DNA of 64,000 bases from Clostridia bacterium (lineage in GTDB: Bacteria; Bacillota; Clostridia; Acetivibrionales; DSM-2933). The stretch spans positions 149,953 to 213,952 of the forward strand of contig JAOABQ010000045.1 of assembly GCA_026418275.1 (NCBI GenBank), given 5' to 3'. The notes below the pieces were generated by a model. It was not told the origin of the DNA. It saw nothing but the letters and a program-made list of their open reading frames with translations, and made no database searches. Shown here piece after piece: positions 18,195-27,217 of the stretch. Position 1 is the first letter of the stretch. Every line of letters begins with the position of its first letter. The position numbers were made by a program, and so were the translations under genes.

Positions 18195-18257
18195 TAACAA
18201 GAACTGACTTTTTGAGAAAAGTTGCGTTTTACTGTGAATTTTTGGAGGTATAGAGAG

Positions 18258-18488
18258 ATGAGAGACTTATTAGAAACGATTGCAAAAGCCCTGGTAGATA
18301 ATCCGGATGAAGTATCTGTTAACGAGGTAGAAGGGGAATCGTCGTTGATACTGGAGCTAAAAGTTTCAAAGGATGATATGGGTAAGATAATCGGAAAACA
18401 GGGGAGAATAGCTAAAGCGATTCGTACAGTGATGAAATCTGCTGCAGTCAAAGAAAACAAGAGAGTTCATGTGGATATAATCCAGTAA
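18258..18488 (+). CDS. khpA: KH-domain RNA-binding protein (KhpA/YlqC family)
   Basis: A 76-residue single KH-domain protein; the GKIIGKQGRIAKAIRTVMK segment carries the GxxG RNA-binding loop. In Firmicutes KhpA forms a heterodimer with KhpB and binds many RNAs. The start at 18258 is chosen over an upstream in-frame ATG because TTGGAGGT lies 8 bp before it and the product then begins MRDLLETIAKAL as in homologues. Co-transcribed with rpsP. Confidence 0.93.
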   Translation: MRDLLETIAKALVDNPDEVSVNEVEGESSLILELKVSKDDMGKIIGKQGRIAKAIRTVMKSAAVKENKRVHVDIIQ

Positions 18489-18512
18489 AAGGCGGCCTAA
18501 GCGCCTTTTTAC
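18487..18512 (+). terminator. Rho-independent terminator after the KH gene
   Basis: The AAAAGGCG stem pairs with CGCCTTTT across a 7-base loop and is followed by a T-rich run; it overlaps the stop codon of the KH gene. Confidence 0.85.
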
Positions 18513-18584
18513 TTTTTTAACTTAACTTTTCTGTTGTTGGGAATAATAATATCTAAAGTAGTAAAGTAATGGATGGTGTTTAAA

Positions 18585-19103
18585 ATGACTCAATATCTTG
18601 AAATAGGGAAAATCGTGAATACCCACGGGATTAAGGGAGAAGTCAAAGTCATTCCCCTGACCGATGACCCAACCCGTTTTGAAGACCTGGATACGGTTTT
18701 GATTGAAAAAAACAACTCCTTGACAAAAATGGAAATCCAAAATGTAAAGTACTTCAAAAGTTTTGTGATTTTAAAATTTGAAGGAATCAGCGATATGAAC
18801 ACTGCGGAAACCTTGAAGGATCTTTTCATTAAAATTGACCGGAAAGATGCGGTAAAGCTTCCTGAGGGTTCATACTTTGTCTTTGATATTTTAAATAGTG
18901 AGGTTTTTGAAGAGAACGGGAACCGTTTGGGTATTTTAACGGATATCCTGGAGACTGGCAGCAATGATGTCTATGTGGTAAAGAATGAAACCGGGCGTGA
19001 GATTTTAATCCCGGCTTTAAAAAGTGTTGTTAAGGAAATATCCATAGAAAAAAAGACAATGATTGTTACACTTCCTGAGGGACTGGTAGATGATGAGATT
19101 TGA
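18585..19103 (+). CDS. rimM: Ribosome maturation factor RimM
   Basis: A 172-residue 16S rRNA-processing factor that binds S19 during 30S maturation. The N-terminal domain starts MTQYLEIGKIVNTHGIKGEVKV, followed by a PRC-barrel domain (YFVFDILNSEVFEENGNRLGIL and a DVYVVKNETGREILIPAL core). ATG 18585 gives the family-typical N terminus; an in-frame ATG at 18573 is possible. Overlaps trmD by 14 bp. Confidence 0.95.
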   Translation: MTQYLEIGKIVNTHGIKGEVKVIPLTDDPTRFEDLDTVLIEKNNSLTKMEIQNVKYFKSFVILKFEGISDMNTAETLKDLFIKIDRKDAVKLPEGSYFVFDILNSEVFEENGNRLGILTDILETGSNDVYVVKNETGREILIPALKSVVKEISIEKKTMIVTLPEGLVDDEI

Positions 19104-19812
19104 TGTGTTAACGCTTTTTCCCGAGATTTTTGATGCAGCGCTTGGGGAAAGCATTATTGGAAGAGCACAAAACAATAATTTAATTGAAATCAATACGGTA
19201 AATATCCGTGATTTTTCACAAAATAAGCATAAAAAGGTGGACGACTACCCCTACGGCGGGGGCAATGGAATGGTAATGACTGCCCAGCCCATTTATGATG
19301 CCTATATGTCCATTGCCCAGGCTTCGGGCTACAGGCCCCATCTTATCTATATGAGTCCGCAGGGAAAAACCCTGACACAAAAAAAAGCTGGGGAGCTTTT
19401 AAATAAAAAACATATTGTCCTCTTATGCGGTCACTATGAGGGGGTTGATGAACGTGTCATTGAGGAAATTGTAAATGAGGAGATTTCCATCGGGGATTAT
19501 GTACTGACCGGCGGAGAACTTCCTGCAATGGTTTTAATTGACTGTATCACAAGGCTGGTTCCAGGTGTTTTATCAAGCGCCGCCTCCTTTATAGAAGAAT
19601 CACACAGTGAAGGACTTTTGGAATTTCCCCAGTACACCAGACCCTATGAATTCAACGGAAGAAAGGTACCCGATATCTTATTATCCGGTCACCACGAAAA
19701 TATAAGCAAATGGAGAAAGAAGCAGTCAGTAAAAAGAACTCTTTTAAAAAGACCGGATCTATTTGAACGTCTTCATATGGATCCGAAGGAAGTTGAAGAG
19801 GATTTTAAATAA
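19090..19812 (+). CDS. trmD: tRNA (guanine37-N1)-methyltransferase TrmD
   Basis: A SPOUT-class methyltransferase that makes m1G37 in tRNAs and prevents +1 frameshifting. 240 residues with the knot motifs LCGHYEGVDERV and SIGDYVLTGGELPAM, and the N-terminal MRFDVLTLFPEIFD. Two adjacent ATG codons are possible starts; both overlap rimM, implying coupling. Confidence 0.98.
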   Translation: MMRFDVLTLFPEIFDAALGESIIGRAQNNNLIEINTVNIRDFSQNKHKKVDDYPYGGGNGMVMTAQPIYDAYMSIAQASGYRPHLIYMSPQGKTLTQKKAGELLNKKHIVLLCGHYEGVDERVIEEIVNEEISIGDYVLTGGELPAMVLIDCITRLVPGVLSSAASFIEESHSEGLLEFPQYTRPYEFNGRKVPDILLSGHHENISKWRKKQSVKRTLLKRPDLFERLHMDPKEVEEDFK

Positions 19813-19831
19813 AAAATTCTTGCATAAATAT

Positions 19832-19931
19832 TTACAATCGCAACAACCTGTGTTATAATACTTTGGTGTGAATTACGGACGGTCCGCTGTTATGTTACAA
19901 GAACGTCTATGAAGGAAGGAGGAGGGGCTGT
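19832..19931 (+). promoter_or_regulatory. rplS promoter and leader
   Basis: TTACAA (19832-19837), a 16-bp spacer and TATAAT (19854-19859). The ~70-nt leader contains a small stem, CGGAC/GTCCG, near 19880, and an AGGAAGGAGGAGG-rich ribosome binding site. Leaders of L19 genes in Firmicutes can be autoregulatory; whether this one folds that way is not established here. Confidence 0.65.
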
Positions 19932-20282
19932 ATGGATATTATTAAATCAATTGAGCAAGAACAGTTAAAAACGAATCTTCCTGATTTTAAAATTGGAGAT
20001 TATGTTAAAGTACATTTGAAGGTAAAAGAAGGAAACCGCGAGAGACTTCAGGCTTTTGAAGGTACCGTTATCGGTAAAAAAGGACAAGGCTTGAAAGAAA
20101 CTTTCACTGTAAGAAGAATTTCTTATGGTGTAGGGGTTGAAAGAATTCTTCCGGTTCACTCACCCAAAATCGATCACATAGATATTATCAGAAGAGGTAA
20201 AGTTAGAAGGGCTAAACTTTACTACTTGCGTGATAGAGTGGGTAAAGCAGCGAAGGTTAAAGTAAAATTAGATAATCAGTAA
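19932..20282 (+). CDS. rplS: 50S ribosomal protein L19
   Basis: 116 residues at the 30S-50S interface. The family core [24 protein letters not shown] and the C-terminal [22 protein letters not shown] are intact. It has its own promoter and is followed by a terminator, as in many Firmicutes. Confidence 0.98.
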   Translation: MDIIKSIEQEQLKTNLPDFKIGDYVKVHLKVKEGNRERLQAFEGTVIGKKGQGLKETFTVRRISYGVGVERILPVHSPKIDHIDIIRRGKVRRAKLYYLRDRVGKAAKVKVKLDNQ

Positions 20283-20289
20283 GCGATTT

Positions 20290-20316
20290 AAGGGGACAAG
20301 TTGTCCCTTTTCTTCA
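20290..20316 (+). terminator. Terminator after rplS
   Basis: AGGGGACAA and TTGTCCCTTT form a near-perfect hairpin starting 7 bp after the stop, followed by TTTTCTTC. Confidence 0.75.
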
Positions 20317-20341
20317 TATTCATCCTAATTCTGTTCTAAAT

Positions 20342-20438
20342 CGATCATGAAAATGATTTTGCATGGATAAATTGAATTTTCATGATATTAAATCCAGAAA
20401 ATCGGAGTGGGATGTAAAATCTATATCGCGTTCAATAT
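20342..20438 (+). repeat. Dispersed stem-loop repeat, copy 2
   Basis: ATCATGAAAAT (20344-20354) and its perfect inverse ATTTTCATGAT (20376-20386) enclose a 21-base loop; the whole ~97 bp aligns with 10310-10403. Located between rplS and lepB. Non-coding. Confidence 0.7.
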
Positions 20439-20475
20439 AAAATAATAATAAACCTATAGTAAAGGGTCTGATTTT

Positions 20476-21132
20476 ATGGAGTTTGAAAAGATTCCATCCG
20501 ATTTTGAAGGTGAATCTCCCGGATATGAAAGTCAATCTCCCAATTATTTAAAAGAATTCTTTCAATGGATTATGGTAATTATCATTGCCCTCGTTGTTGC
20601 ACTGCTTATGAAGGCATTTATCTTTGAGCTTGTTCTTGTTGAAGGACCCTCCATGCAAAATACCATGTTTACCGGTCAAAAGCTGGTAGTGTATAAATTG
20701 GGCTATCAATTCACTCTCCCGGAAAGAGGAGATATCATTGTACTTAAATACCAGGAAGGCGAAATGAAAAGTTCATTTTTTAATAAGCTGCCCATTTTAA
20801 AGAAAATATTCCCGCCTTCCAATGAAGTGGACTACATTAAAAGAGTCATCGCCTTGCCCGGTGATGAAATCGACCTAAGAGAGGGATTTGTTTACGTAAA
20901 TCAAAAAAAAATTGAGGAACCTTATGTAAAAGCCTATGGCAGAACTTTTGCGAGAAAAAATATGGATTTTGAATTTCCCGTAAAGGTACCTGCTAATAAA
21001 CTTATTGCACTTGGAGATAATAGAGAAGAGAGTAAAGACAGTAGAGAAATTGGCTATATCGATATCAAACAAATTAAAGGCAAGGCGGTTTTTAGAGTTT
21101 GGCCCTTGTCGGATTTTGGCAGTTTGAAATAG
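20476..21132 (+). CDS. lepB: Type I signal peptidase
   Basis: Removes signal peptides from Sec-exported proteins at the outer face of the membrane. 218 residues: a polar N-terminal tail, a transmembrane helix (about 32-52), then the catalytic domain with Ser59 in EGPSMQNTM and Lys122 in YIKRVIALPGD, plus the GDNREESKDSR box. The start follows a weak AGGGTCTG. Usual neighbour of rplS and rbgA. Confidence 0.96.
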   Translation: MEFEKIPSDFEGESPGYESQSPNYLKEFFQWIMVIIIALVVALLMKAFIFELVLVEGPSMQNTMFTGQKLVVYKLGYQFTLPERGDIIVLKYQEGEMKSSFFNKLPILKKIFPPSNEVDYIKRVIALPGDEIDLREGFVYVNQKKIEEPYVKAYGRTFARKNMDFEFPVKVPANKLIALGDNREESKDSREIGYIDIKQIKGKAVFRVWPLSDFGSLK

Positions 21133-21204
21133 AATATTAAGGATAAACCCTTTATATAGAAAAGGTAGTTTATATTGAATAAAACATATTGATGTGGAGG
21201 AAGT

Positions 21205-22086
21205 ATGAACATTCAGTGGTTTCCAGGCCATATGGCAAAAACAAGAAGGATTTTGGCAGAAAATCTGAAACTGATCGATGTTGTAATCGAGCTCTTGGAT
21301 GCGAGAATACCTTTAAGCAGCAGAAATCCCGAAATTGACGAAATTATAAAAAACAAACCGAGAATTATTGCCCTCAACAAATCAGACCTTGCGGATGACA
21401 AGGTGTCAAAAAAATGGGAACGCTGGTATAACGCAAACGGTTATACCAATATTTTTATAGATTCCATTAAAGGAAAAGGCATCAACGAGTTTAAATCCCG
21501 CCTGAGAGAACTGATGAAGGAAAAAATTGAACGGGAGAAACAAAAAGGCAAACTCTTTAGGTCCATCAGGACCATGGTAGTTGGAATTCCCAATGTGGGT
21601 AAATCTTCCTTTATAAATAAAATTGCGGGAAGGGCAAGTGCGGTTACAGGGGACAAGCCCGGTGTTACACGGGGTAAGCAGTGGATAAGGATTAACGAGG
21701 AAATTGAACTTTTGGATACGCCGGGAATATTATGGCCCAAGTTTGATGATTCTGAGGTGGGACTTCATTTGGCGTTTACAGGCGCAATTAAAGATGATGT
21801 GTTTGATACAGTTGAAGCTGCAGGGATTTTGATGGAGCAGCTTGGGAAAAAATACCCTCAAAATCTGATGGAAAGATATAAGATCAAATCATTGGAAGAA
21901 AAGGACGGGTATGCCCTATTGGGAGAGGCAGGCAAAAACAGGGGCTGTATTATCTCTGGCGGAGAAATCGACTATACAAGGATTGCCGCCATTATCCTGG
22001 ATGAATTCCGCGGGGGGAAGATCGGCAGAATAACCATGGAAGAGCCGGTTAAAGAAAATCAGATTGAAGAAGAAAAGAAGGTATAA
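21205..22086 (+). CDS. rbgA: Ribosome biogenesis GTPase RbgA (YlqF)
   Basis: A circularly permuted GTPase needed for late 50S assembly. 293 residues: NIQWFPGHMAKTRR at the N terminus, G4 (LNKSDL) ahead of G1 (GIPNVGKSSFINK) and G3 (DTPGILWPKF), and a C-terminal RNA-binding helical domain. GTGGAGG lies 6 bp before the ATG; the stop is 5 bp before rnhB. Confidence 0.97.
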   Translation: MNIQWFPGHMAKTRRILAENLKLIDVVIELLDARIPLSSRNPEIDEIIKNKPRIIALNKSDLADDKVSKKWERWYNANGYTNIFIDSIKGKGINEFKSRLRELMKEKIEREKQKGKLFRSIRTMVVGIPNVGKSSFINKIAGRASAVTGDKPGVTRGKQWIRINEEIELLDTPGILWPKFDDSEVGLHLAFTGAIKDDVFDTVEAAGILMEQLGKKYPQNLMERYKIKSLEEKDGYALLGEAGKNRGCIISGGEIDYTRIAAIILDEFRGGKIGRITMEEPVKENQIEEEKKV

Positions 22087-22091
22087 GGACT

Positions 22092-22859
22092 ATGGCAAAA
22101 ATTAAAATAAAGGATATTGAAAATGAATTAAAGGATATGGAAGTAGGGGCTGCATTAAATTATTTAAAAAGACTTCAGGAAAGTGAAGGCATGATTTTAA
22201 AAAAGCTCATTGAAAAGTATGCAAAAAAGGTAAGTTCATACCAGGAGGAACAAAAGCGGTTCAATAATATGTGTCTCTTTGAAAAGGAGGCATTTTCAAA
22301 CGGGGTTCAATGGATTGCCGGGATTGATGAGGCGGGAAGGGGGCCGTTGGCGGGTCCGGTCGTTGCTGCGGCAGTCATTTTTCCCAAAGATGTCTTTATC
22401 CATGGACTCAATGATTCCAAGAAGGTATCTCCCAAAAAGAGGGATTCTCTTTATGATGAAATCATTGAGAAAGCAATTGCTGTGGGTGTGGGAATTGTTG
22501 ATTCCACCACCATTGATGAAATCAATATATTAAATGCTGCCAAAAAAGCCATGAGTATTGCAGTAGAACACCTGGAGGTAAAGCCTGAACTTCTTCTCAT
22601 TGATGCTGAAAGGCTTCCGGAAGTGCCCATCGAACAAACATCCATTATCGGCGGGGACAGGCTATCTATATCCATTGCGGCTGCGTCCATTATCGCAAAA
22701 GTTACCCGGGACAAGATGATAACCGAAATGGATGACCAATATCCGGAATACGGTTTTGCAAAGCATAAGGGCTATGGGACTAAAGAGCATATAGATGCTA
22801 TTAAAAAATTCGGAATTTGTCCGATACATAGAATAAGCTTTACTAAAAATTTTGTATAA
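22092..22859 (+). CDS. rnhB: Ribonuclease HII
   Basis: Cleaves RNA in RNA-DNA hybrids and at single ribonucleotides in DNA. 255 residues: an N-terminal ~70-residue helical extension typical of Firmicutes, then the catalytic GIDEAGRGPLAGPV with Asp-Glu ligands, LNDSKKVSPKKRD, LLIDAERLP and SIIAKVTRDKMI. Overlaps the rbgA transcription unit; AAGGACT precedes the ATG. Confidence 0.97.
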   Translation: MAKIKIKDIENELKDMEVGAALNYLKRLQESEGMILKKLIEKYAKKVSSYQEEQKRFNNMCLFEKEAFSNGVQWIAGIDEAGRGPLAGPVVAAAVIFPKDVFIHGLNDSKKVSPKKRDSLYDEIIEKAIAVGVGIVDSTTIDEINILNAAKKAMSIAVEHLEVKPELLLIDAERLPEVPIEQTSIIGGDRLSISIAAASIIAKVTRDKMITEMDDQYPEYGFAKHKGYGTKEHIDAIKKFGICPIHRISFTKNFV

Positions 22860-22875
22860 TACATTATTTGCATAA

Positions 22876-22980
22876 TCCATAGAGACAATCAAAGTAAAAA
22901 GTGATTTTGTGCATAGAGGTACCTAGTGCGGCGGTATTTTGCCGTCCAAAAATCACATCGTTTTCCTCGGTTATCTATAA
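22876..22980. repeat. MITE-like hairpin element, family C
   Basis: Imperfect terminal inverted repeats: CCATAGAGACAATCAAAG at the left and, read inward on the other strand, TATAGATAACCGAGGAAAAC at the right, each leading into GTGATTTT. An inner hairpin GGCGGTATTTTGCCGTCC occurs in the right half. The end TTATCTATA is shared with families A and B. It lies between rnhB and the FliK-like gene. Confidence 0.55.
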
Positions 22981-23006
22981 AGTACTGATTTAAGGGGGAA
23001 AATCAT

Positions 23007-24617
23007 ATGAAAATTAATGGAAATTTCCCGCTTCAAAATTTAGGTACACAGCTTAATACAGATATCCTCTCAAGGCTCAATATCGGGGATATGGTAAGGG
23101 CGCAAATTCTTGAAATGACCTCTAACGAGCTTATTTTAAGACTTTTTGACGGTACAACCTTTAAAGCGGCCACCTTGTCCAATATTGATGCAAAACCCGG
23201 TGATTTTGTTGATTTTAATGTTAAAAATAAAAATGATGGGCAGCTCTTTTTAGAAACGGTAAAAAACAATAATGCAGCCAAAGGCACTGAGGAAAATACC
23301 GAATTAAAAAAAGAGCTTATTGCCCAAGGGATTAAGCCGGATGCAAAAAATATGGAAATTGCGAAAGAAATTAAGCAAAATCAGCTTCCTTTAAATAAGG
23401 AAAATTTTCTTAAAATTGCCGACAGTCTCATCCGTTTTAAAGAGCTGAGTGCGTCCAATGCAGCCTTTTTGGAGGCAAATCATTTAGGAATTGAAGAAAA
23501 AAATATAGAATCCTTAAAGCAGCTTATGGACGGAAAGCAAAAAATGGGGCTAAAAATCGAGGACATCCTAAAATCGGTCAATGAGCTGGAGGACCCTGAG
23601 GTTCTAGATCAAATTGCAAAAAAATTAAACCATAGGAAAAGCCAAAATACCGAAGGGGAAAAACAAAATACCGCTCTCAATGAAGAAAAAGCTGGAACCG
23701 GGGATGAAACAAAGCCCAGTGATAAGCTTAAGCAGCTTATCAGAAACGAAATGGATGCCTTAAAAAATTTAGACGCTAAAAGGATCCTGGACGGAACCAA
23801 TCTTGAGAAAAAAATTCTGGATTTTCTAAAGGAAAATAAAGAAGGGTTGACACCCGAAAAATGGGACCGGTTTCTAAATGGTGAAGATATAAAAGGCCTT
23901 AAAAATTTTGGAAAAGAGATGGAGCTGCTGTTTAAAAAAATAAAGGCCTCTGAAAAAAATGAAAATCCTTTAGAAACCAGCCATCTAAAGGAAAATAGCA
24001 AAGAAACCATTCAAAAAGCTTTAAATGATTTATTTGTAAAAATCAATTCCCCCAACCTGGAAAAGGAGCTTCAAGTAAAGGAACTTTACAAGGATTTATA
24101 TAACAAGCTGGAAATGATAAAAGAAAGCCTTACTGCTTCCGGATTACCCGCCAAAGACGATGTCATGAATAAAATTGATCAACTTCAAAATAATATTAAA
24201 TTCTTAAATGAACTCAATAACCATAACACGTACATTCAAATTCCGCTCCATGCCTTCGATAAAAATACTACGGGAGAACTCTATATATTAAAAAGAGAGG
24301 GGAAAAAGAAAAAAATCGATCCGGAAAATTCAACCCTGTTTATTTCTCTCGATACCCACAACATAGGCAGAGTTGATTCCCTCATTAATATAAACAAGAA
24401 GAATATCGGTCTTAATATCCGTGCTGAGGACCAAGAAATACTGGACTTTATCAAGTCAAATTACGGCGATTTATATAAAAGGCTTTCAGATAAGGGGTAT
24501 AAAATTGTTGACATAAAATATAGAATGATTGAGGAACCGGTCAATATAAAAAATATCAATCAAGTGGTAAAAAAGGAAATGGAAAAAAATCAGATGTCCA
24601 TTGATCTTAGGTTATAA
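23007..24617 (+). CDS. FliK-like hypothetical protein (flagellar hook-length control C-terminal domain)
   Basis: 536 residues, very Lys/Glu/Asn-rich. The N-terminal ~90 residues resemble a small beta domain (MVRAQILEMTSNELILRLFDGTTFKA); the middle is helical. The C-terminal ~120 residues (YIQIPLHAFDKNTTGELYILKREG ... NIGLNIRAEDQEILDFIKSNY) resemble the FliK C-terminal domain that switches flagellar export specificity. The next gene encodes a free FlhB C-terminal domain, FliK's usual partner, which supports the call. No other flagellar genes are near, so the exact role is open. Confidence 0.75.
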   Translation: MKINGNFPLQNLGTQLNTDILSRLNIGDMVRAQILEMTSNELILRLFDGTTFKAATLSNIDAKPGDFVDFNVKNKNDGQLFLETVKNNNAAKGTEENTELKKELIAQGIKPDAKNMEIAKEIKQNQLPLNKENFLKIADSLIRFKELSASNAAFLEANHLGIEEKNIESLKQLMDGKQKMGLKIEDILKSVNELEDPEVLDQIAKKLNHRKSQNTEGEKQNTALNEEKAGTGDETKPSDKLKQLIRNEMDALKNLDAKRILDGTNLEKKILDFLKENKEGLTPEKWDRFLNGEDIKGLKNFGKEMELLFKKIKASEKNENPLETSHLKENSKETIQKALNDLFVKINSPNLEKELQVKELYKDLYNKLEMIKESLTASGLPAKDDVMNKIDQLQNNIKFLNELNNHNTYIQIPLHAFDKNTTGELYILKREGKKKKIDPENSTLFISLDTHNIGRVDSLININKKNIGLNIRAEDQEILDFIKSNYGDLYKRLSDKGYKIVDIKYRMIEEPVNIKNINQVVKKEMEKNQMSIDLRL

Positions 24618-24638
24618 GTCAAGATGGGGTGAAGTTTC

Positions 24639-24932
24639 ATGGCAGAGGATAAAAAAATAAAGGAAGTTGCCGCCTTAAAATATACTCCGGGCGCAAATAC
24701 GGCTCCCGAAATCATAGCGCTTGGGAAAGGCGAAATTGCGGAAAAAATACTGGAAGAAGCAAAAAAGAATGATATTCCGGTTTATCAAAACCCCGAACTG
24801 GCTCATACCTTGAATAAACTTCGCATCGGAGATGAAATTCCACCTGAACTTTATGAGGTTGTGGCGGAAATTTTAGTTTTTGTAAGCAATTTGGACAAGA
24901 GTTATGGTGAAAAGCATGGAAAGAGAAAATAA
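24639..24932 (+). CDS. Stand-alone FlhB C-terminal domain protein (FlhB2/EscU type)
   Basis: 97 residues corresponding to the cytoplasmic switch domain of FlhB without its membrane part. Visible features are AALKYTPGANTAPEIIALGKGEIAEKI, the NPELA-type segment VYQNPELAHTLNKLRIGDEIPPELYEVVAEIL, and a short C-terminal charged tail. The canonical autocleavage NPTH is not present. Such free domains with a FliK-like neighbour are common in Firmicutes. The gene overlaps yraN. Confidence 0.85.
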   Translation: MAEDKKIKEVAALKYTPGANTAPEIIALGKGEIAEKILEEAKKNDIPVYQNPELAHTLNKLRIGDEIPPELYEVVAEILVFVSNLDKSYGEKHGKRK

Positions 24933-25293
24933 AAGGCGTTTTGGCACGTTGGGAGAAGCGGCGGCGGCAGATTATCTGCAAAAAAACGGATATACCCTTC
25001 TAGGTAGAAATTTCCGTTTTGGGAGATGCGGTGAAATCGATATTATTGCCCGGGAAGGAGAAACTGTTTGCTTTATTGAGGTGAAGACCCGGACAAGCAC
25101 TGTTTTTGGAATGCCTTCAGAAGCTGTGGATTATAAAAAAAAGGAAAACATCACCCGCCTGGCACAAATTTATATGCTTCGTAATCAATTAACCGATACG
25201 GCTGTAAGGTTTGATGTGGTAGAGATTATCGCCGGGAAAAGAAAAGATGGAATCTTTGTTAAAAGTATAGAAGTTATTAAAAATGCATTTTGA
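24904..25293 (+). CDS. yraN: YraN/UPF0102 family endonuclease-like protein
   Basis: Predicted PD-(D/E)XK nuclease-fold protein; function unproven but conserved next to rnhB in many bacteria. Motifs: GTLGEAAAADYLQKNGYTLL, GEIDIIARE and CFIEVKTRTS (Asp...ExK). An in-frame ATG at 24919 (MERENKRRFG) is an alternative start. It overlaps both flhB2 and radC, so the group is one operon. Confidence 0.9.
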   Translation: MVKSMERENKRRFGTLGEAAAADYLQKNGYTLLGRNFRFGRCGEIDIIAREGETVCFIEVKTRTSTVFGMPSEAVDYKKKENITRLAQIYMLRNQLTDTAVRFDVVEIIAGKRKDGIFVKSIEVIKNAF

Positions 25294-26012
25294 TGGTATC
25301 GCAGGAAAAATCCAAAAAAACGTACCCAAAGGAGTTTTTTATGCATGAAGGGCACAGAAAAAGGCTAAGGAGCAGGTTTATCAAAGAGGGGCTGGACAGT
25401 TTTGAGCCCCATCAAGTTTTAGAGCTGCTGTTATTTTACTCCATTCCCAGGAAGGATACCAATGAGTTGGCCCACATTCTTCTAAAAAAATACGGTTCTC
25501 TCTCCGGTGTTTTTGAAGCGGACTCTAAAGACCTTGCCGGCACCGAAGGCATTGGGGAAAATACGGCAATACTGTTATCCCTCATCCCCCAGGTAGCAAG
25601 GATGTACTTTAAAGACCGCTGGGGTGAGAAACCGGTGTTAAACAGTTCTGAAAAAGCGGGAAGATACGCTGTATCCCTATTTACTGGACGGCTCTACGAG
25701 ACTTTCTTTATTATTTGTCTGGACGCGCAAAATAAGGTTCACTATGCCTCTCCGGTGCATGAAGGGACCATCAACGAGGCGCCCGTTTATCCACGCCTTA
25801 TCGTAGAATGCGCCATAAGACACCAAGCCAATAGTGTAATCCTGGCGCACAATCATCCCGGGGGAAGCCTTAAACCTTCCAAAGCGGATATTGAAGCAAC
25901 CAACCGGATAAAGGCGGCACTAGAAGCAATTTCCATCAAAGTGGTGGATCATATTATTGTCGCGGGAGATCAGTATATGAGCTTTGCGGAAAAGGGACTC
26001 ATTACATTTTAA
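25290..26012 (+). CDS. radC: RadC/JAB-domain protein
   Basis: 240 residues. N-terminal helix-hairpin-helix region (KDLAGTEGIGENTAILLSLIP) and C-terminal JAB metalloprotease-fold domain with the zinc motif HNHPGGSLKPSKAD preceded by Glu. Despite the name, a DNA-repair role is not demonstrated for the family. It converges with the AI-2E gene, whose end overlaps by 11 bp. Confidence 0.92.
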   Translation: MMVSQEKSKKTYPKEFFMHEGHRKRLRSRFIKEGLDSFEPHQVLELLLFYSIPRKDTNELAHILLKKYGSLSGVFEADSKDLAGTEGIGENTAILLSLIPQVARMYFKDRWGEKPVLNSSEKAGRYAVSLFTGRLYETFFIICLDAQNKVHYASPVHEGTINEAPVYPRLIVECAIRHQANSVILAHNHPGGSLKPSKADIEATNRIKAALEAISIKVVDHIIVAGDQYMSFAEKGLITF

Positions 26013-27111
26013 TATCTCTTTCAGCCAGGCGTTTGTCGACAAAACGGCTGAGCAATGTTTTTAACACAGCCATCAAAGGAACCCCGATCAGCATTCCTAC
26101 AATACCATAGATCGCGCCTCCTACGGTTATGGCCACAATAATCAGGATCGGGCTTAAGCCCACCTTATCTCCAATGATTTTGGGAGATAGGAATAAGCTG
26201 TCAAACTGTGAAAGTACAAGGAGGAAGATAAAAACCCACAAAGCTTGAATGGGGGAGATAAAAAGAAGAATGACCACTGCAGGTATCATTCCCAAAAGAT
26301 TACCGAAGTAGGGAATCAAATTGGTAATTCCTACAATAATGCTGATCAATAAGGAATAAGGGGTTCTTATGATAAAGAGCCCGATAAAGCATACAATGCC
26401 TACAATAACGGCTACCATCAGCCGGCCCACAATATATTTTTTAAAGGTTTCGTTCACTTCACCTCCAAATTCTATGATTTTACTTCCTTTTTCCCGTGGT
26501 ACTACAGCATAAATAAACTTCTTTAGACTGTTTATGAAGTCTTCCTTATCATAAAGAAAATAGATGGAAATAATAATGGCCATAATGAATTTTAATACGG
26601 TAGAGGTAAGGCTTACTATCTTTGAGAAAAACGCATTCATGGAAAAGTTTAAAATATTGCTGGCTTGTTTTATTACATCGTTCAGGTTTTCCTTGATATA
26701 GTCGGTGATATTGAATTTGTCAAATTCCTGCCACTGGACTACATAACCCAGTAAAAACTTCTGTAGCTTATTCGCATAGACATTGATATTTCCCAAAAAC
26801 TGATTGATATTATCGGTCAGCATAGGAACCAGGATGGTCAAACAAAATACCACAATACCCGTAAAAGCGGAATAGATGAGAAAAATGCTTAAGCCCCTGC
26901 GGATCTTAAGCTTTTTTTCTATTAAAACCATCATGGGATTTAATAGGTACGCAATGGCAAATGCCCAAAAGAGGTAGCTTAAGATAGACAGGAAAAAACC
27001 AAGGCCGCTCAACAGAATTTCTGCATTGTTCACAAGTCTAAAGAGGATAAAGGCGATAAGAAGTAAAGGTAATAGACGTAAATACGGAATTTTGTTGCGG
27101 TCAAAAAGCAT
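26002..27111 (-). CDS. AI-2E family (DUF20) membrane transporter
   Basis: A 369-residue polytopic protein of the AI-2E exporter/TqsA superfamily, which includes quorum-signal and Na+/H+ exporters; the substrate cannot be told. Seven to eight hydrophobic helices; family motifs LFWAFAIAYLLNPMM near the start and LIPYFGNLLGMIPAVVI/GVPLMAVLKTLL in the C-terminal half. GAGGTTAATC precedes the ATG. Confidence 0.9.
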   Translation of the reverse strand: MLFDRNKIPYLRLLPLLLIAFILFRLVNNAEILLSGLGFFLSILSYLFWAFAIAYLLNPMMVLIEKKLKIRRGLSIFLIYSAFTGIVVFCLTILVPMLTDNINQFLGNINVYANKLQKFLLGYVVQWQEFDKFNITDYIKENLNDVIKQASNILNFSMNAFFSKIVSLTSTVLKFIMAIIISIYFLYDKEDFINSLKKFIYAVVPREKGSKIIEFGGEVNETFKKYIVGRLMVAVIVGIVCFIGLFIIRTPYSLLISIIVGITNLIPYFGNLLGMIPAVVILLFISPIQALWVFIFLLVLSQFDSLFLSPKIIGDKVGLSPILIIVAITVGGAIYGIVGMLIGVPLMAVLKTLLSRFVDKRLAERDIKM

Positions 27112-27217
27112 TTGATTAACCTCCTCAGGTCTATTATAATGCGATTATATCATATATTGATTTTAGGTTGAATCATTTTTTAATTTAAGTTTTTCCAATA
27201 AATAATGAGGTGATTAA

